In this document: positions 54,001 to 61,003 of the stretch, piece by piece | Layout: every line of letters starts with the position of its first letter | Numbering within the stretch: position 1 is the stretch's first letter | Assembly: GCA_965601975.1 (NCBI GenBank) | Contig: OZ271856.1 | Coordinates: 1,426,001-1,490,000 of the forward strand | Length of the DNA: 64,000 nucleotides | Source: JANQIO01 sp965601975 | Lineage (GTDB): Bacteria; Pseudomonadota; Gammaproteobacteria; Pseudomonadales; Halieaceae | Direction of reading: 5' to 3' | The notes under the pieces: generated by a model | What the model saw: the letters and a program-made list of their open reading frames with translations, nothing else | What the model was told of the DNA's origin: nothing | Databases searched by the model: none | Program-made: the position numbers and the translations under genes

Positions 54001-54747
54001 CAGGATGCGCCGCCGGTTTCCGGGTCGCAGACCCGGGGCATTCTCGAGGTGCCGTCAGCGCTGAATACCCTGGAGACAGAGGAAATCGTGGAGCTGGTCT
54101 CTGACAATGCTGGCCCGACCGACACTGAGGATTCCGTGTCCGAGACCACGTTTGCCGGTGGCCAGGGAGGAACCTCCCAGAACCAGTCTCAGGATATTGA
54201 GATTTCTGACGATACCATTGAAGAGATAGTAGAAATCCTCAGGGAGGATGAAGAGGTCGCCGAACTGCTTGAACGGGCGGTTCAGGGCGATGCGGAAGCA
54301 CAGGCGCCGTCTGAGCTTGGGAACGCGTTGAACCCGGTGACAGCGCTCGACCAAATGCTCGACGGCTCGACTGCGCGCCTTGAAATAGCGCACGTCAACT
54401 CGGTACTTAATAGCCATGCCATGTGGCAGGCGATCGAGCAGATGAATGAAGAGATCGACGGCACCAGCGAGGAGATCGCCACGCCAGAGGAGCTCGTGGT
54501 ACGCGTGGCGACGACCACGGGTGCCGGCTTTGTCGCGGCGCTGGTGGCCTATGTGCTGCGGGGCGGTGCGCTGGTGGCCAGTATGATTTCAACCTCGCCG
54601 CTGTGGACGGTCTACGATCCGCTGCCGGTGCTGGGTGAATCGGAGGAAGGTAGAGAAGGCGAGTCCCGCAAGAAGTCCAGAGGCAAGGGCAAAGACGGGT
54701 CGCCGAAGACCGAACGGATCGAAACCATGTTCGGCAAACAGGTTTAG
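48064..54747 (+). CDS. Giant LEPR-XLL/DUF4347 repeat protein, 2227 residues
   Basis: Paralog of the preceding gene. It has LEPRLLLSAD at 25-34, DUF4347 (75-245, H138 and C181 at the same positions), a LamG domain (about 250-470), a cadherin-like segment, a DUF2341/LamG region (about 590-930), seven 90-residue Ig-like modules, a run of 19 Pro, two more modules, a long Pro-Glu stalk and a C-terminal module with a membrane segment (about 2153-2175), TSPLWTVYDPLPV and a basic tail. The middle differs from the paralog, while both ends match closely. It ends 36 bases before the GGDEF/EAL gene with no terminator between. Confidence 0.88.
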   Translation: MEWFRKKWRGSDKPSQPVSPMIEELEPRLLLSADAAGLLAPGVLDPQQATTEIVVDDALEQAQPAIRQAEHSEQRLELVFVDTDTPDHEQLIESLLAQRDDGRQLEVILLDNQRDGVRQISSVLDSYSNVDAIHIISHGDEGGIDLGATRLDIANLNQYSGELADWYRALDDNADILIYGCNLAASTEGQWLVDQLGQLTGADIAASNDLTGHAGLGGDWDLEHRTGQVETSVAIGRAQQASWQGVLAAPTDLTIGGSSEGGIELNSDGGNDVYLVADDGGALLGGLTTLTVEVTFAIDTPSADFNTLLSYAAGGNDEELAVFVENDGQIRFYANDAGGSMQVTTGAYAQLLDGNTHHVAVSWDSSTGAVDFYVDGAFVEGFSGYKTGQTIAAGGELVFGQDQDSVLGGFDTIDLFSGTLYEVRIFDDVRTAGEIAANYDQALAPTEPGMIANWTFGDLSAGGVVSEAVSGNNLTVQHVSGAGFSASTPTLRLEIAEDAANTSVVGSVYPTDPDVGDTFTYALTDDAGGRFTIDNSGQITVANSALLDYEAAISHDITVRVTDSTLATYDETFTVYVTDVNDAPVLHGWYNAAWDYRKEITVDSAQVEDDLTDFPVLVTFLADAELAASALANGDDILFTAADGVTKLDHEIQSYNPGTGALTAWVKTDLSANKDTEIFMYFGNAGASNQENVSAVWSANYVGVWHLESAPTGVAGDVIDSTGQNHGNTEGGMNAADLVAGQIGSALDFDEVDDLLRIPDSASLDTINDEATFEMWIWWDDASDGDSQFVMSSSNRFSDADGYEWASQGDGDHFFYPDAMTPDGNYNLGLNPYTDQTWHHVAATMNFATKEVLIYVDGTPMAFTVEGVPGSWTSLSDADDLLFGGNPDRATRFFDGLMDEIRVSDVARSQEWIQTSVNNQSTPAAFVSVGAIENRDLTLTDIAENTVSPAGDTVAAILASGGGDRISDEDAGAVEGIAVTGVDDTNGEWQYDADAVGTWVAFGAVSDANAVLLDSSALIRFVPDTNYDGSSGNITFRGWDQTLGSIGQAGVDVSSNGGTTAYSALTAVASLTVTPANGSVTIDNTTPAQGDTLTATVTDADGVSGGITYQWQRDGSDIGGATGQTYDTTQADVGAVITVVASYTDDGLNPEVVTSAGTAAVTNVNDAGSVSIDNTTPAQGDTLTATVSDADGISGGITYQWERDGSNIVGATGQTYDTTQADVGAVITVVASYTDDGLTPEVVTSAGTAAVTNVNDAGSVSIDNTTPAQGDTLTATVSDADGITGGIAYQWERDGSNIVGATGQTYDTTQADVGAVITVVASYTDDGLNPEVVTSAGTAAVTNVNDAGSVSIDNTTPAQGDTLTATVSDGDGISGGITYQWERDGSNIVGATGQTYDTTQADVGAVITVVASYTDDGLNPEVVTSAGTAAVTNVNDAGSVSIDNTTPTEGDTLTATVSDADGISGGIAYQWQRDGSDIVGATGQTYDTTQADVGAVITVVASYTDDGLNPEVVTSAGTAAVTNVNDAGSVSIDNTTPAQGDTLTATVTDGDGISGGITYQWQRDGSDIGGATGQTYDTTQADVGAVITVVASYTDDGLNPEVVTSAGTAAVTNVNDAGSVSIDNTTPTEGDTLTATVSDTDGISGGITYQWQRDGSNIVGATGSTYTVTAGDIGGVISVEASYTDDGLTGETVTSADTAAVVAAPPPPPPPPPPPPPPPPPPVNNAPTGSVSISGAAIEDQVLTASNTLADLDGLGAISYQWQRNGVDIGGATGDTYTLGQGDVGTVIAVTASYTDGQGNDESVSSVATGIVQNVNDAPTGEVLIDNVTPVRGDVLVAFSLLSDEDGMGEVSYQWQRNGVDVAGANQVSYVTTGDDVGATLTVIASYTDNFGTDEQVASASTALVEDLVEPAPEPEPEPAPEPEPEPVPEPEPEPEPEPVPEPEPEPEPEPAPAPEPAPAPEPEPESVLSVQDPSAPEQQDAPPVSGSQTRGILEVPSALNTLETEEIVELVSDNAGPTDTEDSVSETTFAGGQGGTSQNQSQDIEISDDTIEEIVEILREDEEVAELLERAVQGDAEAQAPSELGNALNPVTALDQMLDGSTARLEIAHVNSVLNSHAMWQAIEQMNEEIDGTSEEIATPEELVVRVATTTGAGFVAALVAYVLRGGALVASMISTSPLWTVYDPLPVLGESEEGREGESRKKSRGKGKDGSPKTERIETMFGKQV
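51295..53790 (+). repeat. 270-bp tandem repeats encoding nine Ig-like modules
   Basis: Modules 1-7 have a 270-base period with TTPAQGDTLTATV and GATGQTYDTTQADVG themes. A poly-Pro run (about 53173-53229) precedes modules 8-9, which are closest to the last two modules of the other giant. The start of module 5 (from 52381) and of module 7 (from 52921) are nearly identical DNA. Confidence 0.9.
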
Positions 54748-54783
54748 TGCCATGAAGATTGAGTTGATAGGGGGGTGGAACTG

Positions 54784-57700
54784 ATGAGCATTCGCTTGAG
54801 TCCCATCGTGCGCGTCAGCTTCGGTTTGCTGATGCTGACCCTCAGTTTGCTGCTGATCGGTGACTGGCTGGGCCTGATTCCCCATGCCCACAAACTCGAA
54901 CTGGAGAACCGCAAGAAGCTCAGCCAGAACCTGGCGGTGCAGCTTTCATCGCTCGCCATGAGTGGTGAAGTCAAACATATCCGAACCACCCTGACTGCGC
55001 TGGTGGAGCGCAATGAGGACGTGCTCTCCGCGGCGTTTCTCTCCGAGGACGGCGAGACCGAGATCACCGTCGGTGATCACAACGAGAACTGGAGTGCTCA
55101 CGACGAGCAGCACCAATCGGGTGACCATGTCTCCGTGCCGATATTCAAGGGTGAAGAGCGCTGGGGTTCTGTCGATGTGCTCTTCGTTTCCAGCGAAGAT
55201 AGCTGGTTGCCGGGTTTCTACGACAACAAGTTCATCCTGCTGATGCTGTTCATGACGGTGCCGGGCTTTATCGTCTATTCGCTGTTCCTGAAACGCACGC
55301 TCCGGCAGCTTGACCCCAAGCGAGCGATTCCGCACCGGGTGCGTGCCGCCTTCGACTCGCTGGCCGAGGGCGTGCTGATCATTGACGAGCAGTGCAACGT
55401 GGTGCTGGCTAACAAGGCCTTTGGCGCGCTGGTCGGCAGCGACCCGGACTCTATGATCGGCCGGCCTGCCGATACACTGTCCTGGTGTTCTCTTGATGGC
55501 GAAGTCCTGGAGCGCAACGATCTGCCCTGGGTGCGGCTGGTTCGCTTCGGGGAAGCGACGACCGGTGGCAGGCTGCTGCTGCGGTCTGGCGCTGAAGCCG
55601 AGCGCAGTTTCAACGTGAACTGCTCGCCCATTTACGACGATATCCAGACGATTCGGGGCGTAATCAGCACTTTCGACGACCTCACCGAGCTGGAGAAGAA
55701 GAACACTGCGCTGCAGGAAACCCTGACAGAACTGACGAAATCCAAGCTGGCGGTGGACCAGAAGACCCGGGAGCTCGAGTTCCTGGCGACGCGGGATCCC
55801 CTGACCAACTGCCTCAACCGTCGCTCCTTCAATGAGCGCTACGAGCGTTTACTCTCCGAGACAAAGGAGCGGGGCGGCAGCATGGTCTGCATGATGGTGG
55901 ATATCGACCACTTCAAGCGGGTGAACGACAACTACGGTCACAGCATGGGCGACAAGGTGATCAAGTTCATGGCGGACGCCATCGCCGAGAATATCCGCAA
56001 GGGCGATCTGCTGGCCCGCTTCGGTGGCGAGGAGTTTTGCGTCATCCTCGACGAGACATCGCTGAAAGAAGCGCGCGCTATCGCCGAACGCGTGCGGGCG
56101 CTGGTTCGCTCGGGTGACCCCAGCCGCTTCACAGCCAGCCTCCGCATCACCGCCAGTTTTGGCCTCGCAATGCTGGACAAGAATGTGGTGGACGCTGCCG
56201 ACCTGATCAACCGGGCCGACAAGGCGCTTTACGCCGCGAAGAACAGCGGCCGGAACTGCGTGATGGATTGGGCAATGCTCGAATCTCTCGGTTCTACCGG
56301 GGACGATGTGTCTGTTGACGCCATACAGGCCGCGATGGCCGAGCCCGAGGCCTCACCGTTTGACTTCGAGGAGCCCATGGGCGCCCGCATCGCCGAGCTG
56401 GAGCGCATCGCCGACGAGAAGTCACAGCAGCTCGACCACTACTTCAGCTACGACTCACTGACCAACCTGCCGGCCCGCGGGCTGTTTGTCGATCGTACCC
56501 GGCAGGCGCTGCTGGGCGCGGAACGCAGCGACCGGGTTGCCGCTGTCCTGGCCCTGGGGCTTGCCGACCTGCCGCGTATCAATGCGACACTGGGTCACGA
56601 GTACGCGGAAGAGATGCTGCGAGAAACCGCCAAGCGGCTGAACAACGTGTTGCGGGCCACCGACACCGTATCCCTGTTTTCCGATGAAGGAGAGGGCGCC
56701 ACGCTGTCGAAAATCAGCGATGGTGAGTTCGGCATCCTGCTGGGCGCCGTGAAGGACAACGAGTCCATCACCTGGATCGTCAAGCGCATGTTCGACGCGC
56801 TGCAGGAACCCTTCTTCGTCAACCAGCATTCGCTGGGCATATCCAGCAGTGTCGGTATTGCGGTGTATCCGACGGACGGGGACCAGGCGGAGACACTGAT
56901 CCGCAAGGCCAGCATCAGCCGCTACTATGCCGAGCAGCAGCCCGGGCACAACGTGGTCGAGTATTACTCCGAGGACATCAACCGGATGGCCAAGGAGCAG
57001 CTGCATATCGAATCCCAGCTGGTCGAGGCCATCGACAACGAGGAATTCGTGGTTTTCTACCAGCCGAAGATCGACCTGGTGACGAACAATGTAAGTGGAT
57101 TCGAGGCGCTGATTCGCTGGAACCACCCCAACCGGGGTCTGCTCGCACCGAATGCGTTTATCGACGTGGCGGAGCAGTCGCGCCTGATCAATGCCATTGG
57201 CGAATGGGTGCTGCGTGAATCCTGCAAGAAGCTTCGCGAGTTCGACAAGTACGGCTCCCAGCGCCTGGAGATGGCCGTCAATATCTCGCCGGTTCAGCTG
57301 TCACAGCCGAACCTGGTAGATCGCGTGCTGAGCATCCTGGAACAGACGGGCGTGGAGCCCGAGCGGCTGGAGCTGGAGCTGACCGAGTCCTGCCTGATGG
57401 AGAACATCGACTTCGCGCTGGAGTCGCTCACCAAACTTCACGACGCGGGTATCCGGATTTCCATTGATGACTTCGGCACCGGGTACTCTGCACTCAGCTA
57501 CCTGCGCTCACTGCCTATCGATACGCTCAAGGTGGATCGCGCTTTCGTGTCCGATATCGATACCAGCAGCGACGATCACGCGATTATCTCGGCGATCGTC
57601 AGCATGGCGAAGGCCCTTGGCCTGGATGTGGTGGCGGAAGGCGTGGAGACCGAAGACCAGCTGGCAGCATTGGTCTCCATGGACTGCGGCCTGGCGCAGG

Positions 57701-57810
57701 GCTTCTATTTCAGCAAACCCATCCCCGCCGAAGAGGCCGTTGCCTTCCTGCAGCAAGGCAGGAAGAAGGACGCGGCGCAGGAAGAGCGGCGGTCAGCCGT
57801 ACTCCACTAG
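54784..57810 (+). CDS. Membrane GGDEF-GGDEF-EAL c-di-GMP enzyme with PAS domain
   Basis: A 1008-residue inner-membrane signalling protein. Two membrane helices (about 10-28 and 150-168) flank a periplasmic sensor region. A PAS-like domain (185-305) precedes a GGDEF domain with intact GGEEF (414-418) and an I-site RKGD (405-408). A second GGDEF is degenerate (SDGEF, 645-649). The EAL domain keeps EAL (774-776), a downstream Asn, ELTES, DDFG, KVDR and AEGVE, so phosphodiesterase activity is expected. Both making and breaking c-di-GMP are possible. The ATG at 54784 follows GGGGGG. Its position right after the giant gene suggests control of their display. Confidence 0.92.
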   Translation: MSIRLSPIVRVSFGLLMLTLSLLLIGDWLGLIPHAHKLELENRKKLSQNLAVQLSSLAMSGEVKHIRTTLTALVERNEDVLSAAFLSEDGETEITVGDHNENWSAHDEQHQSGDHVSVPIFKGEERWGSVDVLFVSSEDSWLPGFYDNKFILLMLFMTVPGFIVYSLFLKRTLRQLDPKRAIPHRVRAAFDSLAEGVLIIDEQCNVVLANKAFGALVGSDPDSMIGRPADTLSWCSLDGEVLERNDLPWVRLVRFGEATTGGRLLLRSGAEAERSFNVNCSPIYDDIQTIRGVISTFDDLTELEKKNTALQETLTELTKSKLAVDQKTRELEFLATRDPLTNCLNRRSFNERYERLLSETKERGGSMVCMMVDIDHFKRVNDNYGHSMGDKVIKFMADAIAENIRKGDLLARFGGEEFCVILDETSLKEARAIAERVRALVRSGDPSRFTASLRITASFGLAMLDKNVVDAADLINRADKALYAAKNSGRNCVMDWAMLESLGSTGDDVSVDAIQAAMAEPEASPFDFEEPMGARIAELERIADEKSQQLDHYFSYDSLTNLPARGLFVDRTRQALLGAERSDRVAAVLALGLADLPRINATLGHEYAEEMLRETAKRLNNVLRATDTVSLFSDEGEGATLSKISDGEFGILLGAVKDNESITWIVKRMFDALQEPFFVNQHSLGISSSVGIAVYPTDGDQAETLIRKASISRYYAEQQPGHNVVEYYSEDINRMAKEQLHIESQLVEAIDNEEFVVFYQPKIDLVTNNVSGFEALIRWNHPNRGLLAPNAFIDVAEQSRLINAIGEWVLRESCKKLREFDKYGSQRLEMAVNISPVQLSQPNLVDRVLSILEQTGVEPERLELELTESCLMENIDFALESLTKLHDAGIRISIDDFGTGYSALSYLRSLPIDTLKVDRAFVSDIDTSSDDHAIISAIVSMAKALGLDVVAEGVETEDQLAALVSMDCGLAQGFYFSKPIPAEEAVAFLQQGRKKDAAQEERRSAVLH

Positions 57811-57877
57811 CCGTGCGCCACAAGCCGTGCGCCACTAGCCGTGCGCCACTAGCCGTGCGCCACTAGCCGTGCGCCAA
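57794..57877 (+). repeat. 14-bp tandem array at the GGDEF/EAL stop codon
   Basis: Five copies of TAGCCGTGCGCCAC or near variants start at 57808, 57822, 57836, 57850 and 57864. A diverged sixth copy (57794-57807) lies inside the coding sequence. The first full copy begins with the TAG stop codon. The array fills the gap to the convergent ribokinase gene. Confidence 0.9.
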
Positions 57878-57882
57878 GTGCC

Positions 57883-58788
57883 TCAGAGCGAGGCAAACTC
57901 CTCCGCGTTGGCATAGGAGGTCTGCGTGCCCTTGCCGGTCACGCTGTGGGACGCGTAGCGAATTGCCTGGCCAATCGCCTTTTCGATATCACCATCCTGG
58001 TTGAGGCTGTGGGCAAAACAGCCGATAAAGGCGTCCCCCGCGCCGGTCGTATCCACAGCGTTCACCTGGGGTGCATCGAAGTGCCCGGTCTCATCGCCGT
58101 GCATCCACAGGGCGCCTTTCTCGCCCATGGTAACGATCAGGTGTTTGAGCCCCTTCTGTAACAGCACGTCCGCGGCCGCGTGAATCTGCTCCTCGGTGTC
58201 CACCGGCATGCCGGTGAGAATCTCCAGCTCCGTTTCATTGGGTACGAAGAAGTCGCATTTGCAGGCGTAGTCCAGGTCCAGCGCTGTGGTCGCAGGCGCG
58301 GGGTTCAGGATTACCGGGATCTCGTGGCTATTGCCGAAATCGATGGCGTGGTACACCGTCTCCAGTGGAATCTCCAATTGCAGGATGATCATGCTGCAGG
58401 CCTTGAGGCGTTCCGCCGCCGCGTCAATATCTGCCGGCAGCAGGTGCTTGTTGGCGCCGGGGATGATCAGGATGCGATTCTGGGAGTTCTTGTCGACCCA
58501 GATCGGCGCTACGCCGCTGGACACGTCAGCCACTTTTTCCACGTGGTCGGTGTTGACCCCGAAGGACTGAAAGTTGGCGATGGTGTTGTCGGCGAAGGCG
58601 TCGTCGCCCACGCGCGCCATCATCATCACGGGTGAGCCCAGCAGGGCCGCGGCCACCGCCTGGTTGGCGCCCTTGCCGCCGCAGCCCATCTTGAACTCCT
58701 TGGCCTCCAGGGTCTCACCCGCCTTGGGCACCTCGTCGGTGTAGGCGATGAGGTCCACCATGCTCGATCCGATAACAGCGATTTCCAT
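57883..58788 (-). CDS. rbsK: Ribokinase
   Basis: A 301-residue PfkB-family sugar kinase that converts ribose to ribose 5-phosphate. It has GGKGANQAVAAALLGS near the start, NPAPA, PNETE and the catalytic DTTGAGDAF. It aligns with E. coli RbsK through its length. The ATG at 58788 follows AGGTAAAG; a longer open frame upstream is antisense noise from the previous gene. It follows the NUP gene by 13 bases, so ribose probably comes from nucleoside cleavage. Confidence 0.9.
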   Translation of the reverse strand: MEIAVIGSSMVDLIAYTDEVPKAGETLEAKEFKMGCGGKGANQAVAAALLGSPVMMMARVGDDAFADNTIANFQSFGVNTDHVEKVADVSSGVAPIWVDKNSQNRILIIPGANKHLLPADIDAAAERLKACSMIILQLEIPLETVYHAIDFGNSHEIPVILNPAPATTALDLDYACKCDFFVPNETELEILTGMPVDTEEQIHAAADVLLQKGLKHLIVTMGEKGALWMHGDETGHFDAPQVNAVDTTGAGDAFIGCFAHSLNQDGDIEKAIGQAIRYASHSVTGKGTQTSYANAEEFASL

Positions 58789-58801
58789 TGTCTTTACCTG
58801 C

Positions 58802-59893
58802 TTATTGTTGTGCGGTGGGCGGGGTGTCCCGGTACTGGTCCCAGTTGTTGACGATCTCGTCGACGATGACGCTACCCACCAGGTAGGCGTTTTCCAGGGC
58901 CGCGTCGAGGCCTGCGTAGCTGTCGTGCTGCTCTTCGCGCAGGTAGTCGGCGGCGCTTTTGCCCGGTGGCGGCATGGTGTAGTTGCTGGCGGTGCGCAGC
59001 ACCAGCAGCCGCTCCTTGTCGACCTTGCCGGCCCGGTCCAGGTACTCCAGTGACTGGAAGGTGCCGGTGTCCTCCATGGCCGAGCTGACGAACTCGCCCT
59101 CGCCATTGGTCCAGTAGTCCACCCAGTCGTTGGCCCAGTCGTTCATCATCTCGCCGTGCCAGAAGGTCATGGCGGCGAGTTGGTCGCCGCGAAGGACAAA
59201 CGGCTTGCGCTGGGCCACCTCGTGTTCCACGTACAGGTCGCGGGTGGCGGCCAGGGTCGGGTGGTCCGGCAGCTCCATGTCCTTTGTCAGCGCGAATGCC
59301 CAGTCCACCAGTGCCGGGTTGAGCTGGAAGGCTTCACCCAGGCTGTAGTCCTTGCGGCCCTTGTCGTCCATGCCCTGGCTGAACAGGGGGAAGTAGCCGT
59401 GCTCCCAGTCTTCCGGAATCTCCCGGGCGTCGATTTCGTGGGCCAGGTCGCCGTCCACCAGGTAGTCTGCCCACGCCACGGAGCCCAGCGAGGCGTCGTT
59501 GGGGTCAAAGCCGGAGATGCCCGCCACCAGCCAGTAGGCCTTGCTGAGGTCGAAGCGCGGGTCGAGGCCCAGCGCCATCACGGACGCCGCCGAGTGGGCG
59601 GTGCCCATGCCGGTGACGATGCCGAGAACACCCTCATCCAGGTTGGCCTGGATATTGTGATGCATATGCGGCGCCTCGAAGGTGGTGGTGAGGTTGCGTC
59701 GCTCGTACCAGCGCTGGAATTCCCCGGCGGCGTCGCCCGTGTCCTCGTCGGTTTCGAACATGGTGACCACGACCATCTTGATCGGGATGGGCGCTTCCGC
59801 CTCGCTGGCCGTCGGCGCGGCGGGCCGTTCTCCGGAACAGGCTGCGACAAGGGCGGCCATGAGGAGGGCAGAGATGCGGGTCAATCGGTTCAT
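58802..59893 (-). CDS. Lipoprotein of the purine nucleoside permease (NUP) family
   Basis: A 363-residue lipoprotein (lipobox LVAAC, Cys19). Blocks such as KMVVVTMFE, GMGTAHSAASVMALGLDPRFDLSKAYWLVAGISG and VLRTASNYTMPPPG are those of the NUP family. Despite the family name it has no transmembrane helices, and the fold resembles nucleoside phosphorylases, so it probably binds or cleaves nucleosides in the periplasm. It sits between a permease and ribokinase genes, 10 and 13 bases apart. Confidence 0.85.
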   Translation of the reverse strand: MNRLTRISALLMAALVAACSGERPAAPTASEAEAPIPIKMVVVTMFETDEDTGDAAGEFQRWYERRNLTTTFEAPHMHHNIQANLDEGVLGIVTGMGTAHSAASVMALGLDPRFDLSKAYWLVAGISGFDPNDASLGSVAWADYLVDGDLAHEIDAREIPEDWEHGYFPLFSQGMDDKGRKDYSLGEAFQLNPALVDWAFALTKDMELPDHPTLAATRDLYVEHEVAQRKPFVLRGDQLAAMTFWHGEMMNDWANDWVDYWTNGEGEFVSSAMEDTGTFQSLEYLDRAGKVDKERLLVLRTASNYTMPPPGKSAADYLREEQHDSYAGLDAALENAYLVGSVIVDEIVNNWDQYRDTPPTAQQ

Positions 59894-59903
59894 AAGGAAA
59901 ACC

Positions 59904-60902
59904 TCAGCGTGAGTAGATGATCAGCCCCAGGCCGATAAAGAACAGGATAAACATGGCGGCGATATACAGGTTGGTGCCCTCGGGCGCGTCCTTGAATTCC
60001 TTCCAGATGAACACGCCCCAGAAGGCCGCCACCATGGTCGCCCCCTGGCCCAGGCCGTAGGAGATGGCGTAGCCGGCGGAGCCCGCGGCGATGATATTGA
60101 AGCTGAAACCGACGGCCCAGATGACACCGCCCAGGATGCCCACCAGGTGCAGCTTCGGCGTGCCCTTGCTGAAGTACTCCCCCATGGGCGCGACCTCGCC
60201 GGACACCGGTTTGTACATCAACGGCACCAGGAAGATGATATTGGACACCAGCAGGCCGACCGCAAAGACCACGCCGGCGCTGTAGGGCGTCATCAGGCCC
60301 GGTTCAGGGCTCGTGAAATCGTTGAACATGGAAGCGGCGACCAGAGGGTAGAAGAAACCCATAGCGATGCCGCAGATGATGGATATCGCCAGGCCCTTGC
60401 CCATGGCCTTGTTGCCCTCGTCCGGCAGCCGCTTGTAGATGACCGCGTCCAGTACGATCGCAAGGGTCACCAGTGCAACCCCGGTAAACAGGATCACCGG
60501 GTCGCCCACCGGCGTCGCAATGTAGTTGGTCACTACGCCAATTACCAGCGCCAGGCCGATCGCCACCGGGAAGGCCACCGCCATGCCGGCGATGTCGATG
60601 GCGACCACCAGCAATATGTTGGCGAAGTTAAAGAGAGCGCCACCGATAAGCGCAGAGGTCAGCGCATCGGGACTGGCCTGGGTGATGTCGGCGACAAAGC
60701 TTCGCCCTTCCTCGCCCATGGAGCCGATGGTGAAGGCGAACACCAGGGTCAGAAGCAGGACCCCGAGGCTGTAGTCCCAATAGAACAGCTGGAACTGCCA
60801 TTCCTCGCTGGCGAGTTTCTGGGTGTTGGCCCAGGAGCCCCAACACAGCATGGTGATGACACACATGGCCACGGCCAGGGGGTAGGATTCGACGATCAGC
60901 AT
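59904..60902 (-). CDS. DMT/UPS-type permease (GRP/ureide permease-like)
   Basis: A 332-residue inner-membrane protein with about ten hydrophobic helices. The start, MLCWGSWANTQKLA, and the following WDYSLGVLLLT match the ureide permease/glucose-ribose porter branch of the drug/metabolite superfamily. Those proteins move ureides, nucleobases or ribose. In this operon it should bring ribose, nucleobase or nucleoside into the cytoplasm. It begins 24 bases after the terminator that follows the TonB receptor. Confidence 0.82.
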   Translation of the reverse strand: MLIVESYPLAVAMCVITMLCWGSWANTQKLASEEWQFQLFYWDYSLGVLLLTLVFAFTIGSMGEEGRSFVADITQASPDALTSALIGGALFNFANILLVVAIDIAGMAVAFPVAIGLALVIGVVTNYIATPVGDPVILFTGVALVTLAIVLDAVIYKRLPDEGNKAMGKGLAISIICGIAMGFFYPLVAASMFNDFTSPEPGLMTPYSAGVVFAVGLLVSNIIFLVPLMYKPVSGEVAPMGEYFSKGTPKLHLVGILGGVIWAVGFSFNIIAAGSAGYAISYGLGQGATMVAAFWGVFIWKEFKDAPEGTNLYIAAMFILFFIGLGLIIYSR

Positions 60903-60925
60903 GGGATGCCCCTTATGATTCTTAT

Positions 60926-60955
60926 AAAAAAAGCCCCGGCGCAGGGCCGGGGCTT
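60926..60955 (-). terminator. Rho-independent terminator after the second TonB receptor
   Basis: On the minus strand a perfect 10-bp GC-rich stem (arms 60946-60955 and 60931-60940, five-base loop) is followed by seven T residues (60926-60932). It separates the receptor from the permease-NUP-ribokinase unit, so that unit may depend on read-through or its own promoter. Confidence 0.88.
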
Positions 60956-61003
60956 CCTTGCGGTGCCGTAAGAATAGCCCGGCACCGAATGCGGATAAAG
61001 CGT

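Noticed and set aside
57883..59106. Longer ribokinase starting upstream of 58788
   Set aside because: The extra 106 codons are antisense-frame composition overlapping the NUP coding sequence; the ATG at 58788 has a ribosome-binding site and matches the family start.
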